NCBI RefSeq assembly: GCF_044389085.1
Contig: NZ_JBIRXP010000002.1
Coordinates: forward strand, 310,001-374,000
Direction of reading: 5' to 3'
Origin: Isoptericola sp044389085
GTDB lineage: Bacteria > Actinomycetota > Actinomycetes > Actinomycetales > Cellulomonadaceae
Length of the DNA: 64,000 bases
The position numbers and the translations under genes are program-made. Of the stretch, positions 31,664 through 41,065 are shown in pieces. Below the pieces are notes generated by a model. The model did not search any database. It was not told where the DNA came from and saw only the letters and a list, made by a program, of their open reading frames with translations. Position 1 is the stretch's first letter, and every line of letters starts with the position of its first letter.

Positions 31664-32155
31664 TCAGACGCCCGAGGTGCTCGGCACCCAGGCCGCGTAC
31701 TCGGGGAGGGTGCCGTCCATGACCGGCAGGAAGAAGTCCTCGTCGGCGCCGGCGCCGGAGAGGGTGGCGTCCAGGTCGCCGCCCGGGTGGGTGGCCACGG
31801 TGTCGAGCTGGACGTCCACGGCCTGGTCGCCCGCCTGGTCCGCGCTCAGGTAGACGGTCTGCCCGGCGGGCACCGTGAGGGAGATCGGCTGGGTGCCCTC
31901 GGTGTCGAGCACGAAGTCCACGTCCTCGGCCGAGCCGTTCGCCAGCGCGCCGAGCAGGGCGCCGGGCTCGCCCTCGCCCTCGGAGACGACCATGAGGTTG
32001 ATGCCGCGCACCTGGTCGGTGAGGTTCACGCGCACGCCGTCGGACGGGGCGTAGGGCTTGGTCGTGATCGTGGGGGAGCAGGCGGCCAGCAGCAGGGCGC
32101 CCGCCATGACGCTGGCGGCGGCGACGAGGCGTGCGGGGCGGGCGGAGCGGGACAC
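31664..32155 (-). CDS. Conserved actinobacterial lipoprotein of unknown function
   Basis: A 163-aa protein with an N-terminal signal (SRSARPARLVAAASVMAGALL) and lipobox LLAACSPT, so it is probably an externally anchored lipoprotein. The mature part begins TITTKPYAPSDGVRVNLTDQVRGINLMVVSEG, a pattern I know from lipoproteins encoded next to carD in Micrococcales, sometimes misannotated as DNA modification methylase. No enzymatic motif is visible. It is divergent from carD. Confidence 0.75.
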   Translation of the reverse strand: MSRSARPARLVAAASVMAGALLLAACSPTITTKPYAPSDGVRVNLTDQVRGINLMVVSEGEGEPGALLGALANGSAEDVDFVLDTEGTQPISLTVPAGQTVYLSADQAGDQAVDVQLDTVATHPGGDLDATLSGAGADEDFFLPVMDGTLPEYAAWVPSTSGV

Positions 32156-32393
32156 GAGCTCTCCTTCGAAGGCGTCGGCTCGCGGGCGCGGGTGGCCGCG
32201 CGGGCGCGGGGCATCAGGGTTCCCCCATGTCAGGCGGGGGAGGGCGGGCCCTGCGGGGGCCCGCGGACATCCTAACGATGCCGGGCGCGCGCCGCGTCCA
32301 TGATTGCGCTTCCAGGCCGCTGACCTGCGGAAACGTGTTCGTCACAGGGCGTCTCGGAGGCGCTGGCGCAGACGGGTGTCAGGCGCCCCGTGA

Positions 32394-32399
32394 TAAGAT
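32394..32399 (+). promoter_or_regulatory. -10 element of carD
   Basis: TAAGAT at 32394-32399, preceded by TG at 32391-32392 (TGA-TAAGAT, near an extended -10). The leader is about 22-25 nt and contains AAAGGGGA as a possible SD. Confidence 0.55.
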
Positions 32400-32427
32400 C
32401 GTCGACTGGGAAAGGGGACATCTGCAG

Positions 32428-32910
32428 ATGACGTTCACAGTAGGCGAGACGGTTGTCTACCCGCATCACGGCGCTGCGCTGATCGAAGAGATCAAGACGC
32501 GCAAGATCCGTGGCGAGGAGAAGATGTACCTCAAGCTCAAGGTTGCCCAGGGCGACCTGACGATCGAGGTCCCGGCGGAGAACGTCGACCTCGTGGGCGT
32601 GCGCGACGTGGTCGACCAGCAGGGGCTGGACCGCGTCTTCGAGGTGCTGCGCGCGCCCTACACGGAGGAGCCGACCAACTGGTCGCGCCGGTACAAGGCG
32701 AACCTCGAGAAGCTGGCGTCGGGCGACGTGATCAAGGTCGGCGAGGTCGTGCGCGACCTGTCGCGCCGCGACGCCGACCGCGGTCTCTCGGCGGGCGAGA
32801 AGCGCATGCTCGCCAAGGCTCGCCAGATCCTCGAGTCCGAGGTCGCGCTCGCCGAGGGCGTCGACGAGGAGAAGGCCGGCGCCATCATCGACGAGGTCCT
32901 CGCGTCCTGA
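32428..32910 (+). CDS. carD: RNA polymerase-binding transcription factor CarD
   Basis: A 160-aa essential regulator that stabilises the open promoter complex, notably at rRNA promoters. The N-terminal Tudor-like RNAP-binding domain reads FTVGETVVYPHHGAALIEEI; the C-terminal helical DNA-binding domain holds the conserved Trp in TNWSRRYKANLEKL. ATG 32428 gives the family N-terminus MTFTVGETVVYP. carD-ispD-ispF is the mycobacterial order (Rv3583c-Rv3581c). Confidence 0.97.
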   Translation: MTFTVGETVVYPHHGAALIEEIKTRKIRGEEKMYLKLKVAQGDLTIEVPAENVDLVGVRDVVDQQGLDRVFEVLRAPYTEEPTNWSRRYKANLEKLASGDVIKVGEVVRDLSRRDADRGLSAGEKRMLAKARQILESEVALAEGVDEEKAGAIIDEVLAS

Positions 32911-32977
32911 GGCCCGTCACCAGCGCTGCACGACGGCGACCCCCGGCTCCGGCCGCGGGTCGCCGTCGTCGTTCCGG

Positions 32978-32989
32978 TACCGTGACGCC
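32978..32989 (+). promoter_or_regulatory. Putative -10 for leaderless ispD
   Basis: TACCGT at 32978-32983 ends 6 nt before GTG 32990. Confidence 0.5.
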
Positions 32990-33718
32990 GTGACGACGCT
33001 CGCGATCCTCACCGCCGCGGGGTCGGGCACCCGCCTCGGTCGGGATCTTCCGAAGGCCCTGGTCGCCCTGGCGGGCTTCCCCCTCGTGGTGCACGCCGCC
33101 CGCCGTCTCGCCGCCTCGGGCGTCGTCGACTCCCTGGTGGTCACCTGCCCCGCAGGCCTCGACGTCGCGGTGCGCGACGTCGTCGCGCAGGACCCGCACG
33201 TGGACGTGCCGGTCCGTGTGGTCGAGGGAGGGGCGACCCGGCAGGCGTCCGTCGCCGCCGGCCTCGCGCTCGCCGCCCCGGGGGACGACGTCGTGCTCGT
33301 GCACGACGCCGCGCGCCCGCTCGCCCCGCCCCTCCTGGTGCGCCGCGTGGTCGAGGCCGTCCGTGCCGGCCACGGGGCCGTCGTCCCGGGCCTGCCCGTC
33401 ACCGACACGGTGAAGCGGGTCGTGCCCGTGCCGGCGGCCGGCGGGCTCGGCGTAGAACGCGTCGTCGAGACACCGGACCGCGCCGAGCTGCGCGCCGTGC
33501 AGACGCCGCAGGGCTTCGACCGCGCGCTCCTGGAGCGCGCGCACGCGCAGGGCGCGGCCCGCGCGCGGGCGGAGGGCCGGGCGGCGACGGACGACGCCGG
33601 GCTGGTCGAGGCGCTCGGCGAGGCCGCCTACGTCGTCCCGGGCGAGGAGGCGGCCATGAAGATCACCACGGAGCGCGACCTGCAGGTGGCGGCGCTGCTG
33701 CTCGGGGAGGCGTCGTGA
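32990..33718 (+). CDS. ispD: 2-C-methyl-D-erythritol 4-phosphate cytidylyltransferase
   Basis: MEP-pathway isoprenoid enzyme of 242 aa. The CTP-binding loop is LTAAGSGTRLGRDLPKAL, with VLVHDAARPLAPP, a TDTVKRV segment and the C-terminal TDDAGLVEALG ... MKITTERDLQVA. The GTG start is assigned from the leaderless -10. It overlaps ispF by GTGA; the two products act at steps 3 and 5 of the pathway and are often fused or coupled. Confidence 0.95.
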   Translation: MTTLAILTAAGSGTRLGRDLPKALVALAGFPLVVHAARRLAASGVVDSLVVTCPAGLDVAVRDVVAQDPHVDVPVRVVEGGATRQASVAAGLALAAPGDDVVLVHDAARPLAPPLLVRRVVEAVRAGHGAVVPGLPVTDTVKRVVPVPAAGGLGVERVVETPDRAELRAVQTPQGFDRALLERAHAQGAARARAEGRAATDDAGLVEALGEAAYVVPGEEAAMKITTERDLQVAALLLGEAS

Positions 33719-34215
33719 CGGAGGCGTCCCGGGGGCTGCCCCGCACCGGGCTCGGCGTCGACGTGCACGCCTACGCCCCCGAAGGGTCCGACCGCGAGCT
33801 GTGGCTGGGCGGTCTGCGCTGGCCGGGGGAGCGGCCCCTGGCCGGGCACTCGGACGCCGACGTCGCGGCGCACGCCGCCGCGGACGCCCTCTTCTCCGCC
33901 GCCGGCATGGGCGACCTCGGCACCCACTTCGGCACCAGCGAGCCCGAGTGGGCGGGGGCCGCCGGGGCGGTGCTGCTGGCCGAGGCCGCGCGCCGGGTGC
34001 GGGAGGCGGGCTTCGAGATCGGCAACGTGGCCGTGCAGGTGATCGGCAACCGGCCGAAGGTCGGCCCGCGCCGGGCCGAGGCGGAGGCCGCGCTCACGGC
34101 CGCGGCCGGCGCGCCGGTCTCCCTGAGCGCCACCACGACCGACGGCCTGGGTCTGACCGGTCGCGGCGAGGGAGTCGCGGCGATCGCCACCGCGCTGGTG
34201 GTCGCCACGGGCTGA
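33715..34215 (+). CDS. ispF: 2-C-methyl-D-erythritol 2,4-cyclodiphosphate synthase
   Basis: A 166-aa trimeric metal enzyme forming the cyclodiphosphate. Metal ligands are in GVDVHAY (Asp, His) and HSDADV; GDLGTHFGTSEPEW and the C-terminal TTDGLGLTGRGEGVAAIATALV are conserved. The GTG overlaps the ispD stop. In most actinobacteria cysS follows directly; here cysS lies 5.4 kb further on, after a cell-wall/oxidase gene block. Confidence 0.96.
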   Translation: MTEASRGLPRTGLGVDVHAYAPEGSDRELWLGGLRWPGERPLAGHSDADVAAHAAADALFSAAGMGDLGTHFGTSEPEWAGAAGAVLLAEAARRVREAGFEIGNVAVQVIGNRPKVGPRRAEAEAALTAAAGAPVSLSATTTDGLGLTGRGEGVAAIATALVVATG

Positions 34216-34249
34216 GCGGGCCCCGCCGCCCGCCGGCGCGCGCTCAGCC
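34210..34249. terminator. Hairpin overlapping the convergent ispF and VanY-like stops
   Basis: 9-bp arms GGCTGAGCG / CGCTCAGCC (34210-34218 / 34241-34249) include both stop codons; the 22-nt interior is GC-rich and can extend the structure. Confidence 0.5.
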
Positions 34250-34879
34250 GTGCAGCCGCGGGTCCTGGGACGGGTCGGCGTACAGCTCCGGGCAGCCCCG
34301 GTCGGCGGCGTCCGGACGCAGCTCGACGTGCCACGGCTCGTTCGCGTAGACGAGGCACAGCCCGTACGCGGCGCCGTGGTCCGCCACCCACTGGCTGCCG
34401 CCCGTCTGCTGCAGGTCGACGGCGTCGCCGGTCACGTGCGACGACGTGTCGGCCGACGCCACCCAGCGGGCCGCCTCGGCCGCGGAGCCGTACTGGGCGA
34501 CCGCCTCGCGCAGCAGCCGGTCCTGATACCCCGCCGAGCGCCAGCCGCTGTTCACGAAGAACGTGACGCCGTCGTCCTCCGCGTCGGCCGCGGCCTGCTG
34601 CAGGGCCGCGAGCAGCGCGGGGTCGAGGTTTGCCAGGGCCGGGAGCGCGTCGTCGAACACGGTGGTGCCGTCGGGGACCTGACCCGCCGCCTCGCCCTGC
34701 CGCGCGCCGTCCCCGACGTCGTCGGTCGGGGCCTTCGCCGGAGCGACGGACGTCGTCGTGGGTGGGTCAGGCGTCGCCTGACAGCCGGCGAGGCCGGCCA
34801 CGGCGGCGGCCGCCAGGGCGACGGCGAGCATCGGGCGGGCCCGGACGGGCGGGGCGGGGTCGTGTCGGAGGTGGAGCAT
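34244..34879 (-). CDS. D-alanyl-D-alanine carboxypeptidase, VanY/M15B-like lipoprotein
   Basis: A 211-aa zinc peptidase predicted to trim peptidoglycan stem peptides outside the cell. The signal ends in lipobox VAGLAGCQA. The M15B catalytic elements are all present: SGWRSAGYQ, SSHVTGDAVDL (SxHxxGxAxD metal site) and EPWHVEL (ExxH). ATG 34879 is preceded by GGGGG; an internal Met in the signal region is an alternative. It is divergent from a VanR-like regulator/kinase pair, which may control it, with an 87-bp shared promoter region. Confidence 0.88.
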   Translation of the reverse strand: MLHLRHDPAPPVRARPMLAVALAAAAVAGLAGCQATPDPPTTTSVAPAKAPTDDVGDGARQGEAAGQVPDGTTVFDDALPALANLDPALLAALQQAAADAEDDGVTFFVNSGWRSAGYQDRLLREAVAQYGSAAEAARWVASADTSSHVTGDAVDLQQTGGSQWVADHGAAYGLCLVYANEPWHVELRPDAADRGCPELYADPSQDPRLHG

Positions 34880-34953
34880 GCCCCCAGTCGAGCCGGGCCG
34901 CTGTTGCCCGGCCGTATGCGCTCCTCGATACGCGGACGACATGTCCCGCTCCG

Positions 34954-34966
34954 TAGCATCGAGGGC
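34954..34966 (+). promoter_or_regulatory. Putative -10 for leaderless response-regulator gene
   Basis: TAGCAT at 34954-34959 ends 7 nt before ATG 34967. Confidence 0.5.
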
Positions 34967-35669
<703 letters not shown>

Positions 35670-35677
<8 letters not shown>

Positions 35678-36800
35678 GAGCCCCGGGCCGAGCGTCCGGC
35701 TGAGGCTCACGCTCAGCTACGCGGGGTTCCTCGTGGTGGCCGGCGCGCTGCTCCTCGCCGTCGTGTGGGTCTTCCTGCTGCGCTACGTGCCGGACACGAT
35801 CCTCCTCGACGTCGCCCCGTCCCGTCCCGGGGCCGGGCAGTTCGTGCCCAACCGCTCCGACCTGGAGCGGGCGTTCGCCCCGCGGGCGGCCTGGGCGATG
35901 GTCTTCCTGCTCGTGGTCGGGCTGGTGGGCGGGTGGTTCCTCGCCGGGCGGATGCTCGCCCCGCTCGGCCGCCTCACCGACGCGACCCGCCGGGCCGCGG
36001 CGGGGTCCCTCTCCCACCGGGTCCGCCTGCCCGGCCGGCACGACGAGTTCCGCGAGCTCGCGGACGCCTTCGACACGATGCTGGCGAGGCTGGAGGCGCA
36101 GGTCGCCGAGCAGCAGCGCTTCGCGGCGAACGCCTCGCACGAGCTGCGCACGCCGCTCGCCACGACGCAGGCGATCCTCGACGTGGCCCGCCGGGACCCG
36201 GAGCGCGACACCGCCCAGGTGCTGGACCGCCTGCACGCCGTGAACGCGCGGGCCATCGACCTCACCGAGGCCCTGCTCCTGCTCAGCCGGGCCGACCGCG
36301 GGGCGTTCGCCCTCGAGCCCGTCGACCTGTCGCTGGTCGCGGAGGAGGCGGCCGAGACGCTGCTGCCGCTGGCGGACGCGCGCTCCGTGGAGGTGGGGGT
36401 CGGGGGCGAGGCCGCCCCGACCCTGGGGTCGCACGCGCTGCTGCTGCAGCTCGCCACGAACCTCGTGCACAACGCGGTCGTGCACAACCTGCCCGACGGC
36501 GGGACGGTGCGGGTGGACACGGGGGTGCGGGGCGACGACGTCGTCCTCACCGTCGAGAACACGGGTGACCCGCTCGACCCGCGCCTCGTGCCGACGCTCG
36601 TCGAGCCGTTCCAGCGCGGCGGCGGGCGCACGCACGGGGAGCACGGGGGCGTCGGCCTGGGTCTCGCGATCGTGCGGAGCATCGCCGAGGCGCACCGCGG
36701 CACCGTGGCGCTCGCCCCCGGGCCGGGCGGCGGGCTGCGCGTGACCGTGCGGCTCCCGGGGGAGCAGGTCGCCCCGCCGGCGTGGTGGCCGTCGGCCTGA
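35670..36800 (+). CDS. Sensor histidine kinase, partner of the VanR-like regulator
   Basis: A 376-aa kinase. Transmembrane segments at about 12-35 and 70-92 bracket a very small external loop of about 35 residues, followed by HAMP (LAPLGRLTDATRRAAAGSLSHRV), HisKA with His157 in NASHELRTPLATTQ and HATPase_c (NLVHNAVVHNLPDGG, GGVGLGLAIVRSIAEAHRG). The tiny sensor loop fits a kinase that reads a membrane or cell-wall cue. ATG 35670 lies within the regulator 3' end (8-bp overlap). Confidence 0.9.
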
Positions 36801-36827
36801 CGCCTGGGGCGACGTGCGCCGGCGCCG

Positions 36828-38252
36828 TCAGCGCGCCTCGTCCACCGGGCCGAGGACGGTGTCGGTGTAGTCGTTGCGGAAGACGCCCCCGGGGTCGACG
36901 GCGGCGCGCACGCGGGCGACGTCCGCCAGGGGGTAGTGGTCGGCCAGGTGCTCGGCCGTGCGGGTGTGCAGCTTGCCCCAGTGCGGCCGCCCGCCCGCGG
37001 CGGCGAAGATCTGCTCGGCCGCGCTGAAGTAGCGCTGGTACGGCATGGGCGCGTACTGGTGGACGGCGACGTACGCCGTCTCACGACCGTGCGCCGTCGA
37101 GAGCCAGACGTCGTCCGCCGCGGCGAAGCGCACCTCCACGGGGAAGGGGACGGGCTCCCCGGACGCGCGCAGCCAGGCGTCGAGCTCGTCGAGCACGCCC
37201 CGCAGCGCCGCGCGGGGCAGGGCGTACTCCATCTCGACGAACCGCACGCGGCGCCGGGTGACGAAGACGTCGGCCGACGGCGCCAGGTAGGTCTTGGCGC
37301 CGAGCGCCCGCGCGCTGACCGCGTTGAGCCGGGGGACGAGGCCCGGGGCGGCGAGCGCGAGCCGGTTGACGACCTCGAAGGCGCCGTTGGACAGCACCTC
37401 CTCGTCGAGCAGGGCGCGGGTGCGGGCGCCGGCGGTGCGGACGGCCCCCAGGCGGCCGGCGCGGGCCGCGGCCCAGGCGTCGACCTCGTCGGCCGTCGCG
37501 CGGTTGTTGCGCTTCGTCAGGGCGCGGCGCGTGCCCGGGAACCAGTAGAACTCCGCGTGGTCGTTGCCGTCGACGTACTCGTCGAGCTGCTCCAGCACCC
37601 GGTCCAGCGGCCAGGGCTCCTCCTGCGCGCGCAGCCAGAACGCGGGGACCACCTCGAGGGTCACGGCCGACAGGACGCCCGCGGTGCCGAGGCCGAGCCG
37701 GGCCACCTCGAACAGCTCGCGCTCGGGGCTGCCGGGCGCCGCGGCGTCCGACGCCGACCGGACCGTCCCGTCCCCCGTGACCACGCGGACGCCGCGCACC
37801 TGCGTCGCGAGGCCGCCCAGCCGCGCGCCGGTGCCGTGCGTGCCGGTCGAGATCGCACCCGCGACGGACTGGCGGTCGATGTCGCCGAGGTTGCGCATCG
37901 CCAGGCCGAGCGCCGCGAGCAGGCGGTTGAGGTGGTGCAGCCGGGTGCCCGCCCGGACCGTGACCAGCGACGTGCCGTCCGGCTGCGGCGCCACGGCCTC
38001 GATCCCGGCGAGACGGTCGAGGCCCAGGTGCACGCCGTCGGTCACGGCGGCCGCGGTGAAGGAGTGGCCCGCGCCCATCGCGCGCACCCGCAGCCCCTCG
38101 GCGGCGGCCGCGGCGACCACCGCGCCGAGCTCGCCCTCGTCGCGCGGCGTGACGCGGCGCGCGGGCTGCCACGAGTGCGTGCCTCCCCAGGTGCGCAGGG
38201 GGGAGTCGGGGGTGGCGGAGGCCGGTGTGCGGGCGACGGTGCTCGAGGTCAC
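36828..38252 (-). CDS. FAD-linked sugar-lactone/alditol oxidase (ALO/AldO family)
   Basis: A 474-aa VAO-fold flavoprotein. The PP-loop region contains RAMGAGHSFTAAA, where the His corresponds to the usual covalent-flavin site (HSF motif), and GAISTGTHGTGARLGGLATQV. The C-terminal ALO domain ends with FAAAGGRPHWGKLHTRTAEHL, which supplies the conserved H-W-K. Homologues oxidise D-arabinono-1,4-lactone, L-gulono-lactone or alditols with O2. GTG 38252 is preferred over GTG 38261 because a CAGAGT hexamer lies 7 nt upstream on the minus strand. It is divergent from a PLP enzyme, a pairing seen in other actinobacteria. Confidence 0.86.
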   Translation of the reverse strand: MTSSTVARTPASATPDSPLRTWGGTHSWQPARRVTPRDEGELGAVVAAAAAEGLRVRAMGAGHSFTAAAVTDGVHLGLDRLAGIEAVAPQPDGTSLVTVRAGTRLHHLNRLLAALGLAMRNLGDIDRQSVAGAISTGTHGTGARLGGLATQVRGVRVVTGDGTVRSASDAAAPGSPERELFEVARLGLGTAGVLSAVTLEVVPAFWLRAQEEPWPLDRVLEQLDEYVDGNDHAEFYWFPGTRRALTKRNNRATADEVDAWAAARAGRLGAVRTAGARTRALLDEEVLSNGAFEVVNRLALAAPGLVPRLNAVSARALGAKTYLAPSADVFVTRRRVRFVEMEYALPRAALRGVLDELDAWLRASGEPVPFPVEVRFAAADDVWLSTAHGRETAYVAVHQYAPMPYQRYFSAAEQIFAAAGGRPHWGKLHTRTAEHLADHYPLADVARVRAAVDPGGVFRNDYTDTVLGPVDEAR

Positions 38253-38265
38253 GCGGCACACTCTG
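38253..38265 (-). promoter_or_regulatory. Putative -10 for leaderless oxidase gene
   Basis: CAGAGT (complement of 38260-38265) ends 7 nt before GTG 38252. Confidence 0.35.
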
Positions 38266-38376
38266 CCACGCGCGGGCGCCCGGGCGGATCCCTCTGCGGG
38301 CGGATCGTCGGGCGCCCGCCGGAGCGGCCCCCAGGATCACCCTGGCGGGGCCGACCGTGCCGTGTCGCGGCAGGTG

Positions 38377-38388
38377 TACCGTGCGGTC
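38377..38388 (+). promoter_or_regulatory. Putative -10 for leaderless PLP-enzyme gene
   Basis: TACCGT at 38377-38382 ends 6 nt before ATG 38389. Confidence 0.5.
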
Positions 38389-39588
38389 ATGTCCCAGACG
38401 GAGCGGCTGGCCCGTGCCACCGCGCACCTGCCGGCCCCCTTGGCCGTCGTCGACCTCGACGCGTTCGACGCCAACGCCGCGGACCTGCGCCGCCGGGCAC
38501 GGGGCGTCCCCGTGCGGGTGGCGAGCAAGTCCGTGCGGGTGCGCTCCCTCGTGGTCCGGGCGCTCGACGCCGGCTTCCAGGGCGTCATGGCGTTCTCCCT
38601 GGCCGAGGCGCTGTGGCTCGTGCAGGAGGGCGTGCGCGACGTGCTCGTCGGGTACCCCACCGTGGACCGGGACGCCCTCGCGCGCCTCGCCGTCGACGCC
38701 CGTGCGCGGCGCGAGGTCACGCTCATGGTCGACGACGTCGCCCAGCTCGCCCTCCTGGACGCCGCCCTGCGCACCGCGGCCGTCCCGGCCGGGACGGGCG
38801 ACCTGCCCGACGTCGCGGTCTGCCTCGACGTGGACGCGTCGCTGTGGCTCGACGCCGGCCCGCTGCACGTGCACCTCGGGACGCGGCGCTCGCCCCTGCG
38901 CACCCCGGACGACGTCGCCGCGCTCGCCCGCCGCGTCGAGGCGCTGCCCGGCGCCCGGCTGCGCGGGCTCATGTTCTACGAGGCGCAGGTCGCCGGCCTG
39001 CCCGACACCAACCCGGCCGTCCGCCTGGTCAAGAAGCTGTCGGTGGCCGAGCTGTACGGCCGCAGGACGGCGGTCGTCGAGGCCGTGGGCGCCGCCGTCG
39101 GCCGCGACGTGGAGCTGGTGAACTCGGGCGGCACGGGCTCGCTCGAGACGTCGTCGGCCGGGCCCACCGTCACCGAGGTCACCGCGGGCTCAGGGCTGTT
39201 CGTCCCCGGGCTGTTCGACGGGTACCGCGCCTTCGACCCCCGGCCCTCCGCGTTCTTCGGGATCGACGTCGCACGGGTGCCCGCCCCGGGCTGGGCGACG
39301 GCGTTCGGCGGCGGGTACGTCGCGTCCGGTCCCGCGGGGCGCTCGCGGCTCCCGCGGGTCGCGACGCCGGGCTGGTCGCTCACCGGCACCGAGGGCGCGG
39401 GCGAGGTCATGACGCCGCTGCGGCGGGGCCGCGGCGCGGCGCCGCTCGCCGTCGGCGACCGGGTGTGGATGCGGCACGCCAAGGCGGGCGAGCTCATGGA
39501 GCGGTTCGACGTCGTCCACCTGGTGCGGGGCGACACGATCGTCGAGTCCGTCCCCACCTACCGCGGCGAGGGACACACCTTCGGCTGA
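38389..39588 (+). CDS. Fold-type III PLP enzyme (alanine-racemase-N / D-threonine-aldolase-like)
   Basis: A 399-aa protein, usually annotated as amino acid deaminase/aldolase. The PLP-binding Lys47 is in RVASKSVRV at the end of the first barrel strand, following VVDLDAFDANAADL; NSGGTGSLET binds the cofactor phosphate; a C-terminal D-serine-dehydratase-like domain follows, with HAKAGELMERF. The substrate is unknown; D-amino-acid or hydroxy-amino-acid cleavage is plausible. The oxidase lies divergent at 137 bp, so the two may act on one pathway. Confidence 0.85.
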   Translation: MSQTERLARATAHLPAPLAVVDLDAFDANAADLRRRARGVPVRVASKSVRVRSLVVRALDAGFQGVMAFSLAEALWLVQEGVRDVLVGYPTVDRDALARLAVDARARREVTLMVDDVAQLALLDAALRTAAVPAGTGDLPDVAVCLDVDASLWLDAGPLHVHLGTRRSPLRTPDDVAALARRVEALPGARLRGLMFYEAQVAGLPDTNPAVRLVKKLSVAELYGRRTAVVEAVGAAVGRDVELVNSGGTGSLETSSAGPTVTEVTAGSGLFVPGLFDGYRAFDPRPSAFFGIDVARVPAPGWATAFGGGYVASGPAGRSRLPRVATPGWSLTGTEGAGEVMTPLRRGRGAAPLAVGDRVWMRHAKAGELMERFDVVHLVRGDTIVESVPTYRGEGHTFG

Positions 39589-39600
39589 GGGACCGGCCGG

Positions 39601-39612
39601 TACCCTGGACCG
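39601..39612 (+). promoter_or_regulatory. Putative -10 for leaderless cysS
   Basis: TACCCT at 39601-39606 ends 6 nt before GTG 39613. Confidence 0.5.
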
Positions 39613-41037
39613 GTGAGCCTGCGCCTGTACGACACCGCGACGCGCGACGTGCGCGACTTCGTCCCCCTGAACCCGGGTGAGGTCGGTATCTACCTGTGCG
39701 GCGCCACCGTGCAGGCCCCGCCCCACATCGGCCACCTGCGCCCCGTCATCGCGTTCGACGTGCTGCGCCGCTGGCTGGAGCGCTCGGGCCTGCGGGTCAC
39801 GCTGATCCGCAACGTCACCGACATCGACGACAAGATCCTCGCCAAGGCCTCCGCGGCCGGCGTGGCCTGGTGGGCGCACGCCGCCACGCACGAGCGGATG
39901 TTCACGCGCGCCTACGACGCGCTGGGCGTCATCCCCCCGACGTACGAGCCGCGGGCCACCGGTCACGTGCCCGACATGGCCGAGCTCATGCAGCGGCTCG
40001 TCGACCGGGGGCACGCGTACACCACCGGCCCCGGCGACGTCTGGTTCGACGTGCGGTCGTGGCCCGCGTACGGCGAGCTGACCAAGCAGCGCCTCGAGGA
40101 CCTCAACCCCGAGCCGGCCGCCGACGACGCTGCGGCGTCCGCCAAGCGGGACCCGCACGACTTCGCGCTGTGGAAGGCGCCGAAGCCGGGCGAGCCGGTG
40201 GAGGCCTCCTGGGAGACGGCGTTCGGCCGCGGCCGGCCGGGCTGGCACCTCGAGTGCTCCGCGATGGCGCGCCGCTACCTGGGCGACACCTTCGACATCC
40301 ACGGCGGCGGCCTCGACCTGCGGTTCCCGCACCACGAGAACGAGCAGGCGCAGTCGCGCGCGGCCGGGTACGGCTTCGCGCAGCGGTGGATGCACTGCGC
40401 GTGGGTGACCCAGCAGGGCGTCAAGATGAGCAAGTCGCTGGGCAACGGGCTGCTCGTGAGCGAGCTGCTCGGTCAGGCGCCCGCGCCGGTGATCCGCTAC
40501 GCCCTCGCGGCGGTGCAGTACCGGTCGATGCTCGAGTGGTCGCCCGACACCCTCGACGAGGCCCGCACCACCTGGGAGCGGCTGACCGGCTTCGTGGACC
40601 GCGCCTCCGAGCGCGTCGGGGCCGTGCCCGCCGACGAGGTGGCGAAGGCCGAGCTGCCCGCCGGCTTCGTCGAGGCGATGGACGACGACCTCAACGTGCC
40701 GGCGGCCCTCGCCGTCGTGCACGAGCACCTGCGCGCCGGCAACAGCGCCCTGGCGTCGCGCGACGACGCCGCGGCGCGCGCCGAGCTCGTCGCCCTGCGC
40801 GGCATGCTCGACGTCCTGGGCCTCGACCCGCTCGACCCGCAGTGGGCCTCGGGCGCCGACGACTCGACCGCCCGCGCCGCCCTGGAGTCGCTCGTCGCCG
40901 CGGAGCTCGACGCGCGGGTCGCCGCGCGCGCCGCGAAGGACTGGGCCACCAGCGACGCCATCCGCGACCGCCTCGCGGCGGCCGGCGTCGTCGTGCAGGA
41001 CTCCGCGGACGGCGCCCGCTGGACGCTGACCGACTGA
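39613..41037 (+). CDS. cysS: Cysteinyl-tRNA synthetase
   Basis: A 474-aa class I synthetase. The zinc Cys and HIGH motif are in YLCGATVQAPPHIGHLRP, followed by NVTDIDDKIL, HGGGLDLRFPHHENE and KMSKSLGN, with the C-terminal DALR-type domain DLNVPAALAVVHEHL and RDRLAAAGVVVQD. Length and the downstream rlmB distinguish it from MshC, which is shorter and lacks this C-terminal domain. Its normal upstream partner ispF is 5.4 kb away. Confidence 0.95.
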   Translation: MSLRLYDTATRDVRDFVPLNPGEVGIYLCGATVQAPPHIGHLRPVIAFDVLRRWLERSGLRVTLIRNVTDIDDKILAKASAAGVAWWAHAATHERMFTRAYDALGVIPPTYEPRATGHVPDMAELMQRLVDRGHAYTTGPGDVWFDVRSWPAYGELTKQRLEDLNPEPAADDAAASAKRDPHDFALWKAPKPGEPVEASWETAFGRGRPGWHLECSAMARRYLGDTFDIHGGGLDLRFPHHENEQAQSRAAGYGFAQRWMHCAWVTQQGVKMSKSLGNGLLVSELLGQAPAPVIRYALAAVQYRSMLEWSPDTLDEARTTWERLTGFVDRASERVGAVPADEVAKAELPAGFVEAMDDDLNVPAALAVVHEHLRAGNSALASRDDAAARAELVALRGMLDVLGLDPLDPQWASGADDSTARAALESLVAAELDARVAARAAKDWATSDAIRDRLAAAGVVVQDSADGARWTLTD

Positions 41038-41065
41038 CCCGCTCGACCACCTGAGAAGAGACACC

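Noticed and set aside
39613..41037. MshC (mycothiol ligase) instead of CysRS
   Set aside because: The protein has the full 474-aa CysRS length with the C-terminal domain and lies next to rlmB; MshC lacks that domain.
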